Source: Chitinophaga sp.
GTDB lineage: Bacteria > Bacteroidota > Bacteroidia > Chitinophagales > Chitinophagaceae
DNA: 64,000 nt
Direction: 5' to 3'
Assembly: GCF_017745275.1 (NCBI RefSeq)
Contig: NZ_JAGHZS010000002.1
Location: forward strand, 171,761 to 235,760
Every line of letters begins with the position of its first letter. The stretch's first letter is position 1. A model generated the notes under the pieces. It was not told the DNA's origin. It did not search any database and was given only the letters and a program-made list of their open reading frames with translations. The translations under genes were made by a program, and so were the position numbers. Below are positions 44,366 to 59,700 of the stretch, in pieces.

Positions 44366-44373
44366 CAAACATA
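44366..44373 (-). promoter_or_regulatory. Weak candidate -7 element for the LuxR-type regulator
   Basis: Minus-strand TATGTTTG matches TAnnTTTG, 172 bp before the start codon. Possible -33 sites are at non-standard spacing. Confidence 0.3.
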
Positions 44374-44672
44374 TCGAACTACAACGACAAGCGCGGGAAA
44401 ATAGTTTGACTACTTTCGCAACTAGGATAGTTCATTGGAGTCATGTGAGCTATTCAGCGATAGTAGAATGAACCGATAATGCCCGTATCCTTTTCTGTAA
44501 TCTTAATACTTTCCTATGGTGAACTTTACTCGATTCCCATTGCACGCGGACCTTTTTTTTTCGGCAGTATCAAATGCTGTCATTCATAAGGCGAATACCG
44601 TTTGTATATGATAATGCCGATCGTAGTGTTACCCATCGGTTTTAGCTAACAACCATATCGCGTTCCAGGTAT

Positions 44673-44722
44673 AAAGATTTTTTAAAGAAATCTTTCCCGG
44701 TTCACCACGCCACTGCGTGGTG
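44673..44722 (+). promoter_or_regulatory. Tandem hairpins in the leader of the giant gene
   Basis: AAAGATTT-N7-AAATCTTT (44673-44695) and a perfect CACCACGC-CACT-GCGTGGTG (44703-44722) end 55 bp before the start codon. The second is not followed by a T-tract, so it is not a typical terminator. It may protect the mRNA 5' end or bind a regulator. Confidence 0.45.
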
Positions 44723-44777
44723 GATCAGTACCCTTATTACCCAATGTTTTTGAATGATGTCCCTCTTAAATATTTTT

Positions 44778-47700
44778 ATGAATCCCGATGTAAGGTTTTT
44801 CAGCAAGCATTGCAAACGGCTGCTATTGGCCCTGTTTGGCATGACGATGACTGTTGCGGCTACCGCCACTACTTTCCCGGTCACCAATACGAATGATGCG
44901 GGGCCTGGCTCTTTCAGACAGGCTATCCTGGATGCCAATGCGGCAGGCGCTGGTATGCATGAGATCGTGTTTAATGTGCACGGGCAAATCACGCTGGCCA
45001 CTTCTCTGCCAACTATTACGGCTAAAAAGCTGGTAATAGACGGGCAAAACAGGATTACGCTGTATTCTACCGGTGTTAACCCCGTCATCAATCCTTTTGT
45101 GATTAATGCGGACAGCGTGACTATCCGGAATTTCACGGTGCAGAATAATGGGGACATTAATGTGGACATCTTTCCAAATACATCGGGGATAACGGTTGAG
45201 AATATACGTTCTTTCAGTACTGTTGGAAACAACCTGAATTCATTTATGAGGGTACAAGGGGCCTCTGCAGGACTAACGGTGAGGAATATTTCTTCTACCG
45301 ATGTAGAGCCGGCTGGCGCTTCAAACCTCCCTCCACACATTGGAAGGGCTTTTTATTTTACGGGTGGTACGCAAACCAACCTGGTTATGGATAATATCCA
45401 GCTTAGCACGGCCAACAATACACGTGGAGGAGAAGGTATTGTGTTTCGTGATGCGGGAGTGAATGGGTTAACACTGACGAATAGCAATATCAGTGGGTTT
45501 CAGAATGCCGTGTTGTTTGATAATACTGCGGGCGCTGTAGAAACAGCTAATAATGTGTTGATCCGGAATGTGACCATTGATAGTTTATGGAGCGGTGTTT
45601 CGTTAGGTATTTATTGTGACTACCCTGCTACTAATTTTAATATTAAGCGTACTACAATAGATATGAACGTGATCGGACAGGATGACGATGGGGACTATGC
45701 CATCCGTTTCGATAATACCGCGGGCAACATTACTTTGGACACTATTAATATTAATGAAAATGATATTCACGCTATTTGGTTTAATGGTACTTCCAGCAAT
45801 GTCAGCATCAATAAAACAGTGGTGGAGAACCGGGTACCCGGACTCTATGGAGGAAATGCCTGTATCAGGTTTGAAGGCGCTGTGAACGGTTTAAGTTGTA
45901 CAAATTCTGTATTAAACGGAGATAAGCTGGCCAACACGGATGATGCCGATGTTGGCATAGGATTTTATGCAGCCGCTTCCGGAGTGACGATCGACAATGT
46001 TTCTTTTAATGAATTTGATGTAGATGGTATCTATGCGGCCGCAGCAACCACCAACTTCCTGTTGGGCAATTCTACTTTCACCAATAACATGGATGGTATT
46101 GAATTTTATAACAACGCCGCCAGGACGAATGTAGATATTGTTAATTCTGCGTTTTATAACCAGACACGTTCCGGTATTGTGGTGACCGGCGCTGCCGGCG
46201 CCACGGATGTGGATATTAAGGGAGATACGCTGGCGAATAACGCCAACCATGCCATTTGGTTTTATGGCGCGGCCAATGTTACCGATGCAGAAGTAAGCGG
46301 TTGTGTGATTCATGACAACGGTGGTGCGGGCGTTGTTAACGTAGCCCCCACCAATGTACTCATCTCCAAAAACTCCATTTATAATAATACTGCCGCAGGT
46401 ATTTCCCTGCAAGGCGGTAACTGTAGCTATACCAATGCCGGCGGCAAAACACCGGTGCTGGTATCGTCATCTGCGCTGGGCGGAGGGCAGTACCAGTTAC
46501 AGATTACCATACCTGCTATTACAGCCGGTGCGCAATACACTATTGATATATATGCAAACGATCCCGCTACGAACAAAACGAGCGGGCAATATTATGTTAC
46601 TACTTTAACAGGATTATCTGCAGGCACTTCTACACAAACGATTACTTATAATACTGGTCCCGGTGTTACCGGACTCGGTTTCTGGACAGCCACCCTGCGT
46701 ATTCCTGCCAATACCTGCGGTACCTCTGAATTTAGCAATGGTATCCCTATGGCGGCAAAAGGGCCTGCCTGTGTAAACAACGGCGTGGTAGCATGGTATC
46801 GGGCAGATCAGGCGGTGAATGGTGTAAACTGGGGCGATATTTCCGGTAATGCCAATCACATGACGGTTGTCGGCGATCCTGACAATACCACCGGGATGGT
46901 CAACTTCAACCCGGCGATTTATTATGATGGTAATGATGCTCACCTGGTACCCGCTTCGGCTGCTGTATCTGGTACATATTCCATAATGGGTATGGGCTTG
47001 TTGGAAGGTAGCCAGACGGGACGTGTATTTGCCAGCTCCAGCAGCAATAAATTAATGGGATGGCATGCCGGCTTCGAGAACCGCTTGTATGTGGAAGGCT
47101 GGCTGAATACCGGTAATGCAATTACCGCTAAAGGAAAATTATATTCTTTTGAAAGAGCCGCCAGTGGCGCCTATGAGTTTAAGAGTAACGGTGCATTGGT
47201 GAAGAATGGCCCTACTGCGGATGGCACCACATGGACATTAGATGTCGGCGGGGCTACGTACTCCGAATATTCAAAAGTATTTATCCCGGAAGTATTTATC
47301 TACAACCGGGATCTTACGCAGGCCGAAGTACAGCGCATTGAATCTTACATGGCGCTGAAATACGGTATTACGCTAAACGCAGGTGCAACAGATTATATTA
47401 ATAGCGACGGTACGGTGCAAATATGGACCGCCGCCGCTAATACCGGTTATGGGGCGCGTATCACAGGTATAGGCCGCGAGGATTGCAGCATGTTGAATCA
47501 GAAGCAGTCCCTGAGCCAGGATAGCGGCATAGTGACCATTGCATTAGGAAATGCCATTGCTGCTTCCAACGCTGTTAATGGGAACAACTTCACACAAGAC
47601 AAATCCTTCTTCACCTTTGGTGATAACGGAGGAAATACCGGTTATTTTACCGCAGTGACCAGTACCAACGCTAACCAGCGTATGGGCCGCGTGTGGCGTG

Positions 47701-50700
47701 TGCAGAAAACAGCTTCCTGGGATAATACCCAGCAGGTAACGCTCCAATTAGCAGGTGGTGCAGGAAATAATTACCTGCTGATCAGTACAGATGCCGCTTT
47801 TGGTACTGTTACCAAAGAGTTGAAGCTGAGTAGTACAGGAACAGTTACGCTGAGTAGTGCAGACCTGGCCAATGGTGCTTACTTCACCTTCGGTCAGCAA
47901 CAACGCTCCCCGGGTGGTGTAGCTACTGATTTGCAGACATGGGTAAAAGCGGATGCGGGTACCTCTGTTGTTGACGGTAACATTCTCAAGTGGCAGGACC
48001 AGGCGGTACAACGTGAGTGGCCGGTATTTGCATCCAACCTGCCTATAGGTTGGGAAAAGAATACCATTAACTATAACCCGGCGATCAGCTTCGCAGGAAA
48101 TAACTATTTCACCGTGCCGAAATTCACCGAAGGTTATACTGCCGGTGAAATATTTTCCGTACAGTTATCTAACCTGCCGGCTACTTCTACTGCGGTGAGC
48201 TTCCCGTTTGAATTTGGTGGCGATCCTACCGTTGCTGGTGGTGCACCGTTCTATGTATATAACGGAAGTCACTATACGCATTTTGGTACTACTACGCGGC
48301 CAGGTTACGGGTTACCGGGTATCAACATACAGCAACCACATTTATTAAATAACTGGAGTGCCCCTGGTAGCTGGTCATTGAATTTTGATGGTAAAACAAT
48401 GGGCAGCAGCGCCAGCTTCCCTGTTAATTTCACGAGGGGAGGAGCGCTTAACAATGCCATCGGTGCAGGTCATAACTCCATCTTCAATGGCCGCATTTCA
48501 GAAGTAATTTTCTACAACAGGCAGTTAAGTGCCACAGAGCGGGCGCAGGTAAATAGTTACCTGGGCCTGAAGTATGCGCTTACGTTGAAAACTTCGGCCG
48601 GTGCTCCTGTTGATTATATTTCCAGCAATGGTACCACGCGGATGTGGACAGTCTCTAAAAACACCGGTTATGGAGAACGCATCACCGGTATTGGCAGGGA
48701 TGATAATGGTACTTTGTTACAGAAGCAAAGCCGCTCACAACTTGATGGCGCCAATGTAACCATTGGTATAGGAAGCCGCCTTGCCGCCTCCAATGCGGAA
48801 AATAGCACTGACATCGCCAACGATCTTTCTTACTTTACTTTCAGTGATAACGGACAACCTGCTACATACAACCAGTCCGTCACAGGCCTGGGCAGTCTTA
48901 CTGCACGTATGGCGCGTATCTATAAAACAGACCGCACCAATTGGGCTAAGAGTCCTGTTACCTTATCACTCGCCGGAGGAAATAACACTACTTACCTGTT
49001 GGTGAGCAATGATGAAACTTTTGGTGCAGGCGATAAATCTTATGTGCTGGATGCAAACGGAGCGATCACTCTCGACAGTGATCAATTACCGGATGGTGCT
49101 TATTTTACTTTCGCCAATTCACAGGCCGGTCCGGCTGGTGTAGCTGCCGGACTGGAAGTATGGGCGAGAGCAGATAGTGGAACAGTGGGTGGTAATGCCG
49201 TTACCCAATGGAAAGAGCTGAGCGTTTCCCGTCGTACCTGGGCGCTTGGTGCCGCAGGCTCGGTGCCCTGGAAGGAAGCATCCTTCAACTTTAACCCGGG
49301 TATCAACTTTGCTGGTAATGGTCCCAGCGGCCTCTATTTCATACAAACACCGGAGATTGCAAATGCCTTTACTGCCGGCGAAATATTCTCTGTACAAACA
49401 TCGGATATTGATGCTGCTACTGCCGCTGTAAGTTATCCTTTTGAATTTGGAGGAACTTATGCTGGTGGACAAGGTGTATATATATGGAGTAATAATCGTC
49501 AATATACCTACTCCGGTAGCGGAACCAGCCGCCGGGATTTTGCTTATCCTGCTGGTATAAATGTGCACAATTCACATATGCTCAATATCTGGAGCGCCAC
49601 TAATGACTGGGCGGCAGGTATCGATGGCAAAGTATTATTGACGGACAATACCAACGCAGTGAATTTCGTGTCGCCTGCCGGTAATAAAGATTACCTGGGC
49701 GCTGGTCATAACGCCGTATTTAATGGCGCTATCCCCGAAGTCATTTTATATTCCCGCAAACTCAGCGTCCTTGAACGCAAGCAGGTACAATCGTATATGG
49801 CATTGCGTTATGGTCTCACGCTGGGCGTAGATGCGCCGATGGATTATATCGCCAGTGATGGTACTACCACTATGTGGAAAGCCGCTACCGGTGGCGCCTA
49901 TGCCAAACATATTACCGGTATTGGCCGTGACGACAGAGGTATGCTATTACAGAAACAATCTGTAGCTGCCGACACCGGCATCGTGACCATTGCTGCTGGT
50001 GCAGCAGTGGCTATTTCTAATAAAGCCAATGCAGCCACTATTGCCAATGATCTTTCCTTCTTCACTTTCGGAGATGATGCCGGCGCAACTACTTACCAGA
50101 CACCGGTTACGGGTGTCAGTAAAGTCAATAGTCGCATGACGCGTATCTTCAAAGCACAGAAAAATAACTGGGTAGACCAGGATATTACTTTGAAATTATC
50201 TGGTGGCAATGCACGCACCTACCTGTTGGTTAGTGCCAACAATACATTCGGGGCTGGTACAACGCTGTATCCATTGAATGCCGATGGTACTGTTACGCTT
50301 AACAGCAGCCTCCTGGCCGATGGTGCTTACTTTACTTTTGCGAAGAGTGTAACTGGTCCTAATGGTGTTAATAATGGTGTGTCTTTCTGGTTACGTGCAG
50401 ATGACGGCATATCTGGTGGCAGCAACTGGAGTGACTACAGTAATAAAGGGAATGATGCTGTACAGGGCGTGGTAGGTAGTCAACCAATAACCGATGCTAA
50501 AGCGCTTAACTTCAACTATGGTCTTGTGTTTGATGGCACGGACGACTTCCTGGATATAACTACTACGCGCATTGATCCTGCTAAAGCCACCGTTTTTGCA
50601 GTAGGCAGCGGTTCCGGATTTGCGTCGGCAAGAGATCTTATCAGTAGCGGCGCCGTAGGCGCCCCTCATGGAATGGAATTCCGGCTCATTAACACCGGGC

Positions 50701-53700
50701 AGCTACAGTATCTCGAAAACGCTTCATCAGTGGTGGCCATAGGTGGTCTTTCCACTTATCAGCCCAATAAACCATATATTTTTAGTGCTACCCAATCCAA
50801 TAATACCCCCAACGGAGTACGTATTTTTGGAAATTATACTTTCGACAATGAGGGCACTATCAATTTAACACCGCTCACCGACAATCTTATTTCCATAGGT
50901 TCCCGTACTATAGCAGCAAGGGGACTTTACTGGATGGGTAACATGGGAGAAGTGATCGCCTATAACCGGGTATTATCCGATGCAGAACGTCAGTCAGTGG
51001 AATCTTACCTGGGCCTGAAATACGGTATCACGCTCAACAATGGTACTACCGACTACCTCGCTACTGACGGCTCCAAATACTGGACTGCCAATCCTACCTA
51101 TAAATTCCGTATCACAGGTATCGGACGAGACGATGCTACTGCGCTGAATACCAAACAATCACTCAGCGTGGATACCGGTTTTGTGACGCTCTCCCTGGGC
51201 AGCAATATTCCATTGACCAATGAACAGAATAGCAATATCATTACCAACGATAAATCGTTCTTTGTATTTGGAGATAATGGACAATCTGTTGCTACTTATA
51301 CTACAGTAGTAAGCGGCGCCAATGCTACCCGTCGCCTACCACGTATCTGGAAAGTAGGTAAAACCAACTGGACAGATCAGAATCTTACGCTGAAAGCCAA
51401 TGCTGCCGGCACTAAAGTATATATGCTGATCAGTACGGATCCAACTTTCGCTACCATCGATAAAGAACTGCCACTGAATGCAGATAAAACAATTACACTT
51501 AATTCCAGCCAGTTGCCTGATGGTGTATACTTCACCTTTGGCGCTGCAGCGAAATATCCCGGTGGCGTAGCCAGTGCAAACATGTTGTGGTTGCGTGCAG
51601 ATATCGGTACTTCTGCTACCGCTGATAGTATGTTGATCAGCAGCTGGAATGACTATACTCCGAACGGAAATAATGTAACGCAGGCTACACCTGCTAATCA
51701 GCCTGTTTACAGGGATAACGGGGCTGTTAACCTGAACTTTAACCCGATCGTAAGATTTAATGGTGCGCCACATGCGATGACAGGCGGCTCCCTTCTGAAA
51801 ACCGGTACTTACAATGCAGCGGCGGTATTTTATGCAGGTAGCCAGGCTGCCAGTGTTAACACCGTTGTGTTCACAGAACCTGCCGGAACCGGTACCCAGT
51901 TTACCTTGCACGCTACGTGGGGAGATAACGTGGTTTATTGGGATCCTCCTTATGTCAGCAACCGGTTAACATATAATGCAGGCAATGTTAATGACTCTGT
52001 TGTACTCTGGACAACAACCAGCGACATCAGCCTCGCTGCCAATAAGCAATCCATTTACAAAAATGGATGGAATGCCGCCAACGGAAATAATAACAGCATC
52101 TTCACTGGTAATAACAGTTCTTTCCAGTTGGGTTGGACAAACGCGCTCTCATATAATGGCCGCATGGGCGACCTGATTGTATATACCAATCCACTTACGC
52201 CGGTTGAACAGCAGCGGGTAAATAGCTACATGGCTATCAAGTATGGTATTACACTGAACAACGGTGCCAGCAACTACCTGGCCACCGATGGCAATACCAT
52301 ATGGGATGCTACCGTTAACAACGGTTATAGAAATAATATTACTGGTATTGGTCGTGATGATGCAGAAGATCTGAACCAGAAGCAATCCCGTAATACAACG
52401 GGAGGTATGCAACTGGCTATTGGTCTGAATAGTCTCTCAGAAACAAATCTCAGCAATACAAATACTTTCTCCGCCAATAAATCCTATATGATATGGGGTG
52501 ACAATGGCGGCAGCAGTCTCTTTAAAACAGCGCTGACGGGCCATCCTGTTGCCAACTACCGCATGGCAAGGGTATGGCGTGCACAGGAAACCGGTACAGT
52601 TGGAAATGTACAGGTAGCCGTACCTTATAATGCACTGCCCAATGCTGCGCAGACTTACCTCATCATCAGTAACGACGCTATCTTCGATGGAAGCGACCAA
52701 TTTATTCCGGTAACTGCCACAACGCTCGATGGTGTGAAGCATTACGCTGCCAATGTGGATCTGGCTAATGGTCAATATTTCACTTTCGGCGCTTCTATAA
52801 AAACACCGGGTGGAGTAGTAGGTACTTCTCTCTGGTTACGTGCAGATGCGGGTACTTCCAGTTCTACAGATAGTACTGCTATTACTGGTTGGACAGATTA
52901 CGCTTCAGACCTGAATAACGCTACGCAGGCTACAGCAGTGAATCAACCGCTGTATATGAGCAATGCGGCGAATAACGCCAACTTTAACCCGGTAGTGAAA
53001 TTTGATGGAGCAGATTTCCTGGATCTCGATATCAATAAACTACCAATGGGTACCAGCGCCAGAACAATTTTCGGTGCCGGCCGTCCTGCGGCGCTGGCGA
53101 ATGGTCAATATATACTCTCCTATGGCGCGAAGGCTACCAATGCTGCCAGCGGTATAGCGGTGACGGCGGGAACCGGACAATCTATTTTTGTCGGGTATAA
53201 CAACGACCTGACAGGTACTGCCGGCCAATGGCAACCAGGCAGGTTTGATGAAATGGTGGCAACGTGGGCTGGCAATGGTGGTAACACTGCGCTGTATAGC
53301 AAAATGAAATTGTTAGGCGGGCCTGCGGCTAAAACATTGAATACGCTTGCCGGTGGGGCAACGATTGGCACTGCTGCCTGGAATCTTGCTGCTGAGGCAT
53401 GGAATGGGGCTATCGGTGAAGTGATCGTATATCCGGCTGCGTTAAATGCGAACGAATTACAGCGTGTATCTACCTACCTGGCTATCAAGTACGGCTATAC
53501 GATAGATCAGACTTCTCCCATCGATTACCTGGCTACTGATGGCACCACTAAAGTATGGGATGCCACCGCTAATGCCACTTATAAAAATAACATCACTGGT
53601 ATTGGTCGCGACGACGTAGAAGGCCTTGCTCAGAAGCAAAGCCAGAATATCAACACCGGCTTACAGCCCATAGTGGGCCTCGGCGGTATCGCGGCAGATA

Positions 53701-56700
53701 ACTTTAGCAATACAAATACTTTCTCCGCAGATAAATCTTACATGGTGTGGGGCGACGATGCCGCCAGCACCACTTTCACTACAGCTATTACCGGTAATCC
53801 TGCTGTTACCACCCGTATGGCAAGAGTATGGAAAGTACAGGAGTCCGGTACGGTAGGTACCGTGAATATTGCTGTCCGGAAAGACCAGCTACCTAAAATT
53901 GCTGCTACCCCATACCTTGTAGTGAGCAACGATGCTACTTTTGATGGCACTGATCAGTTTATACAATTGTCTGCTACAGACGTGAATGGCGTAGCCAGCT
54001 ATACTGCCAATGTTGATCTGACCAGTGGACAATACTTTACGTTCGCCAGCTATGTAACCGCACCAGGTGGTGTGCCTAATGAAATGCTGTGGGTAAAGGC
54101 AGATGCAGACCTGCAGGTGGATGGCAGCAACCAGGTACAGCAATGGCTGAACCAGGCGGGATCTATGGTGACCGAACTACGTGCAGCAGCGCCTGCACAT
54201 ACAGATGCAATCACCCCTTCTGCAGACATCGTTCGTGTACCGAACGGTATCAACTTCAACCCCGCAGTTGACTTCTCCGGTGCTATCGGCAAATCCCTGA
54301 AAGGAGATGCGGGTATCAGCTGGAATTCAACCACTGACCTGTCTATATTCACTGTCAATAAACCAGAAGGCCCTTCTGTCAATGGCCTGGTGGGTATTTT
54401 CACCACCAACGGCAACTGGACAACGGCCGCTAATGCGGGCAGGGGGCTGGTATACACTACCAGCAATAACTTTGCCCTCGACGGGGCAGGGTGCCTGGTG
54501 TCGCCATCCACACTTCCTTACACAGGGACTTTCCTGACCCGTGGTGTGTACGTAAAATCTAACGATGCACAGGGAGGAAGTACCTGGTTGAACGGCAAAC
54601 AAAGTATCCTGGGTAACCCCTGCGGTACACACGTCAGTGGTTCTTTCTTTGAAATCGCAGGACGAACTACCGACAACAGCGCTTTTGATAATCGCATCTT
54701 CAACGGTAAGATCCCTGAAGTGATCGTTTACAAATCAGCGCTTACGCCTGTCGAATCACAGAAGGTAGAATCATACCTCGGTGTGAAATATGGCGTAACG
54801 CTCGACCAGAGCACTGCGCAGAACTACCTGGCAACAGATGGTTCCGTGATCTGGAACGCCACAAACAACAGCACTTATAAAAATAACATCTTCGGTATTG
54901 GTCGCGATGACCGCGAAGGCCTGGTTCAAAAGCAGTCCCGCAGCATTCACTCAGGTTCTATCCTCACTGTGGGCGTGCGTACGATCGCCGCTACCAATGC
55001 AGACAATGCCAATACTTTCAATACAGATAAAAGTTATATCCTGCTGGGCAGCAACAGCAATGCGCTCACCGTTGGCGGCACAGACCTGCCGGTGGGTAGC
55101 TGTATTCCTGAACGTCTTACACAGGAATGGAAAACGCAGTTCACCAACTACGATATCAGTACACAGCCACTCAGTATGCAGTTCGATCTGAACGGCATCA
55201 CTACTACAGGTACCGCCACAGAGGATTTCAGCATAATGGTAGATGAAGATGGCGATGGTAACTTTGCTACCGGTACCATTACGGAAATCCCTGCTACCAG
55301 TTTTGCCGGTAAAATTGTGAGCTTCGAAAATATCAGTGCTTTGAAAGACGGCGTAGTGTTTACCCTCGTTACCAGCCACCTGAAACGTACCGCTAACCTG
55401 GTGCCGGATGCTGCTGTGAGAACAGTCACTAATACCTGTGTCAGCAACGACACCTTGTACTTCTACGACCCAACGGATGTTACCAGATATATTGCTTCCA
55501 TTGCACTCAATGGCAATACCATGGACTTGTCTAAACTGTCTGCCATTGTAGATGTAAACAGGGATATGAATGCCGCATTAGGTAAAAATAATGGCCCGGA
55601 TTATGGCACGCAGTTGATGCGCAGACTGGTACAGATCAATTATACCGGCGGCGCCCTGACGCAAAACGGCGGCGTGAAAGTTCGTTTGTTCTGGAACCCT
55701 GCTGAAAAAACCAATGCAGAAGCTGCCCTTTCAGCCCGTGGTGTAACAGGTACCCAACGCTGGACATGGTTTAAACATACCGGTGATATTACCACTACGC
55801 TCGGCGATCTGGCTCCGGAAGGCCTGGCCAATATCAATGAGCTGACGCCTTCTGCCACAGGACAACAGGACGGCGTAGACTATGTTGAATTCAGCGGAAT
55901 ACAAAACTTCTCCACTTTCGGTGGCGTAACAGCTGTAAACCAAACCCTGGCTATCACTAAAGTACAGGATGGTAAGGAAGGAACACCGGATGGCGCTTTC
56001 AAAATCAGTCTGCCCGGAACGGTTAACGCTTCGGAAGAAATTACCGTGAACTATACCGTAACCGGTACCGCTGCTAACGGAGCCGACTATACGACGCTTA
56101 ACGGCACCCTGACATTCCCGGCAGGAAGCAATAGTATACCGCTGCCGGTGATAGTAACCGATGATAACATCCTGGAGATAACAGAAGATGTAACAATTAC
56201 GTTGAATAGCGCCTTCGGCACCCTCAGCGGCAGTGTTTATAATATCAGCAGCACACAAGCAACGGCTTCGCTGAATATTGAGGATAATGACAGCAACGAT
56301 CCTGTTAAAACCACAGTAGGTATCACCCGGAGCAGTGACGCGAAAGAACCTGCTACCAACGGCGCCTTCTATGTGAGCCTGCCGGCTAATGTAACTTCCG
56401 CAGAGGATATTACCGTGAATTACTCCGTTGCCGGTACGGCAATACCAGGTACAGATTATACAACACTGAGCGGATCCGTGGTGATTCCTGCCGGTCAGCC
56501 TGGTGTAGCACTGCCGGTATTGGTAAAGGATGATCAGTTGTTGGAAAAAACGGAAACGGTGATCGCAACGATCATCAGTGGCAGTTCCACGCACTTTACG
56601 CTGACACCTCGCGCCGTTGCCCTGAAGGATACGGTGAATATTATAGATGATGAAAATACACCGGCTAATCTCGTATTGAGTATAGCCAGGGCTGTGGATG

Positions 56701-59700
56701 GCGCAGAACCGGCTACAGATGGTGGGTTTACTATCAGCGTGCCCGCTAACGTGATGCCAACAGAAGCCATCACAGTCAACTACAGCGTTCAGGGTACAGC
56801 CACCAGTGGGTCTGATTACACAAGTCTCACCGGAACGGTTACCATACCAGCCGGCCAACAAAGCGTACCGCTGCCAGTGAATGTGTTGAACGATCAGATC
56901 ATAGAAAAAACGGAAACCGTAGACGTGATCCTTACAGCTGGAAGCAGCAGCAGCTTTAACTTTACGGTGAGCACTACCGATGGTAAAGCATCTATCAATA
57001 TAACAGATGATGACAACACAACGACTAACCGTGTACTGGGTATCCGGAAGAAATCGGATGCCGCAGAACCATCTGCCAATGGAGCGTTTGTAATTGGGCT
57101 CCCTACCGGTATTACTTCTTCAGAAGACATCACCATCAGCTATACCTCCTCAGGTACTGCCACCAGTGGCGCAGATTACACTGCCCTGGGAACTTCAGTT
57201 GTATTGCCTGCAGGCCAGGACAGCATCACCTTGCCCATCACCGTTATTGATGACAAAGTAATTGAGAAAACAGAAACGGTCATTGCAACGTTGACCAGTG
57301 GTGCCAGCACCAGCTTTGCTTTCACGGTCAGTGGATCTGACGGCAACGCAACAGCCAACATTACAGACGATGATAACACCGCGGCGAATCGCGTCCTTGG
57401 AGTACGCAACAGCGGTGGAGATGCGTCTGAACCTGCTACCCATAGCGCGTTTAAGATTGGCCTGCCAAAAGATATTACTTCCTCCGAGCCCATTAATGTA
57501 ACATATACCATCAATGGTACCGCTACCGATGGTAGTGATTATGTATCGATACCAGTTTCCGTAACCATTCCTGCCGGCCAGGACAGTGTATTGGTACCTG
57601 TAACTGTGATCGATGACCAGTTAATGGAAAATACCGAAACGGTAGTGATGACACTTGGCGGCGGTAGCAGCAGCAGCTTTGCGTTCACTGCAAGTACTAC
57701 TAATACCAATGCAACCGTAAATATCCTGGATGATGATAACACTGCGGCTAATCGCGTGCTGAGCATCACTAAAATGAATGATGGCGCTGAACCGGGTACC
57801 AATGCGGCGTTTAAGATCAGCCTGCCTAAAGGAGTTCTACCTTCTGAGGACATTACTGTGAATTATACCGTAGCAGGAACTGCTGCCAGTGGTGTTGACT
57901 ACACCAACCTGGGTACCAGTATCATTATTCCTGCCGGAAAAGATAGTGTGGTATTGTCTGTACCAATATTGGACGACCAGGTAATAGAAGATACAGAAGA
58001 CGTAACGGTAACACTCACCAGTGGTAGTGCTGCACATTTCAGTTATACCATCAGCCCTGCCAATGGCAATGCAGCAGTGAATATTGCAGATGATGATAAC
58101 ATACCTGCCAATCGTGTGCTGGGTGTGGTCAATAGCGGCAACGCGGCAGAACCAGCTACCAATGGCAGCTTTACTATCAGCTTGCCTGCAGGCATCACTT
58201 CTTCCCTGCCGGTTACCGTGAATTATACCATCACCGGAACAGCAGTTGGTAATGTGGATTATACGGCATTAAGCCTCACCGCCACCATACCTGCTGGTCA
58301 GCCTGGTGTAGTTGTGCCTGTAAATGTGCTGGACGATAAAATCATTGAACTGACAGAAAATGTTAGCATGACGATTACCGGTGGAACAAGAGGCAGCAAC
58401 AGCTTTACCGCGTCTCCAACAGCTAAAACAGCTACAGTAGACATTGCAGATGACGACAACACACCGGCCAATCGTTTGGTAAGCGTGAAGAAAACCCATG
58501 ATGGCGCAGAAGGGGGCAACACGGTGAAATTCGAGTTCCTCCTTGCGCCGGGCATCACTTCTTCCCAACCGGTGAAGATAAATTATACGGTAGCAGGAAG
58601 CGCTATTCTGGGCACTGACTACAATGGTTTAACCGCTGCCGATTTCAGCGGTAGTATTACTATTCCTGCCGGAAGTACCAACGCATTCATAGAGGCCAAT
58701 GTAGTGGATGATCAGATTATTGAGGGTACAGAAACAGTAGACATCACTATTCTCAATGGATCTTCCACTGATTTCAACTTTACACCAGATCCTGTTGCAG
58801 GTAAGGCAACGGCTAATATTATCGATAACGATGATAATTCGGCTAACCGGGTGCTGAGTATTACCAAAGCCGGTGATGCCGCCGAACCATCTACAAATAA
58901 TGTTTTCAAAATTAGTTTGCCTGCGGGAGTAACGGTTCCTGAGCCTATCACCGTTAAGTATGCGGTGAACGGCACAGCGGTTGCCGGTACAGATTATGCA
59001 GTACTGAGTGGTACTGTTATAATTCCCGCGGGAGCAGAAAGTACAACGCTGCCGGTAAATGTGATCGATGACTCTATCATCGAGAATACAGAAACCGTGG
59101 AGGTAACCATTATTGATGGTACCAGTGCCAGTCTTACTTTCACGCCAAGTACTACGCAGGGTAAAGAAATTATGAATATTGCCGATGACGATAACACAGC
59201 GGCTAACCGCGTGCTTCGCATTGAGAAATTATCAGACCTCGCAGAACCAGGCACCAATGGCAGCTTCAAAGTAAGCCTGCCCGGTAACTTCAAATCGTCA
59301 GAACCTGTAACCGTGAACTACACAATAAGTGGTACAGGTACTAACGGTACAGATTACACGACATTAAGCAATAGCATCACGCTGCCTGCTGGTCAGAATA
59401 GTGTGTTGATCCCGGTAATTGTAAACGATGACAAGATCATAGAAGGAACTGAAACAGTGAGCATCACCCTTACCGGTGGCTCCAGCACCAGTTTCTCCTT
59501 CACTGCCAGCACTACGGATAAAAGCGCTGCTGCTGATATCCTGGATGATGATAACATTGCAGCTAACCAGGTACTGAGTGTAACCAACGGTGGCAATGCC
59601 GCTGAGCCAGCTACCAATGGCGCCTTTACTATCAGCCTCCCCAATGGTTATACCGCAGCAGCACCTATTACTATCAACTATAGTATTGCCGGTACAGCCA

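Larger units (their letters stand above)
44194..44777. other. 584-bp intergenic region between response regulator and giant adhesin
   Basis: No convincing gene. It holds a minus-strand TATGTTTG box (44366-44373) for the response regulator, though without a matching -33 box, and two hairpins just before the adhesin start. No plus-strand box with exact TAnnTTTG spacing was found, so the promoter of the giant gene is not assigned. Confidence 0.5.

Noticed and set aside
44053..44409. 118-codon plus-strand frame antisense to the LuxR regulator
   Set aside because: Overlaps a clear response regulator on the other strand.
44479..44589. 36-codon ATG frame before the giant gene
   Set aside because: No promoter, terminator or signal-like start; homopolymer-rich; likely chance.
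55731..56861. 376-codon minus-strand frame, and many similar minus-strand frames up to 63973
   Set aside because: They mirror the repetitive plus-strand Calx-beta coding sequence, repeat at the same period, and have no plausible domains; shadows of the giant gene.
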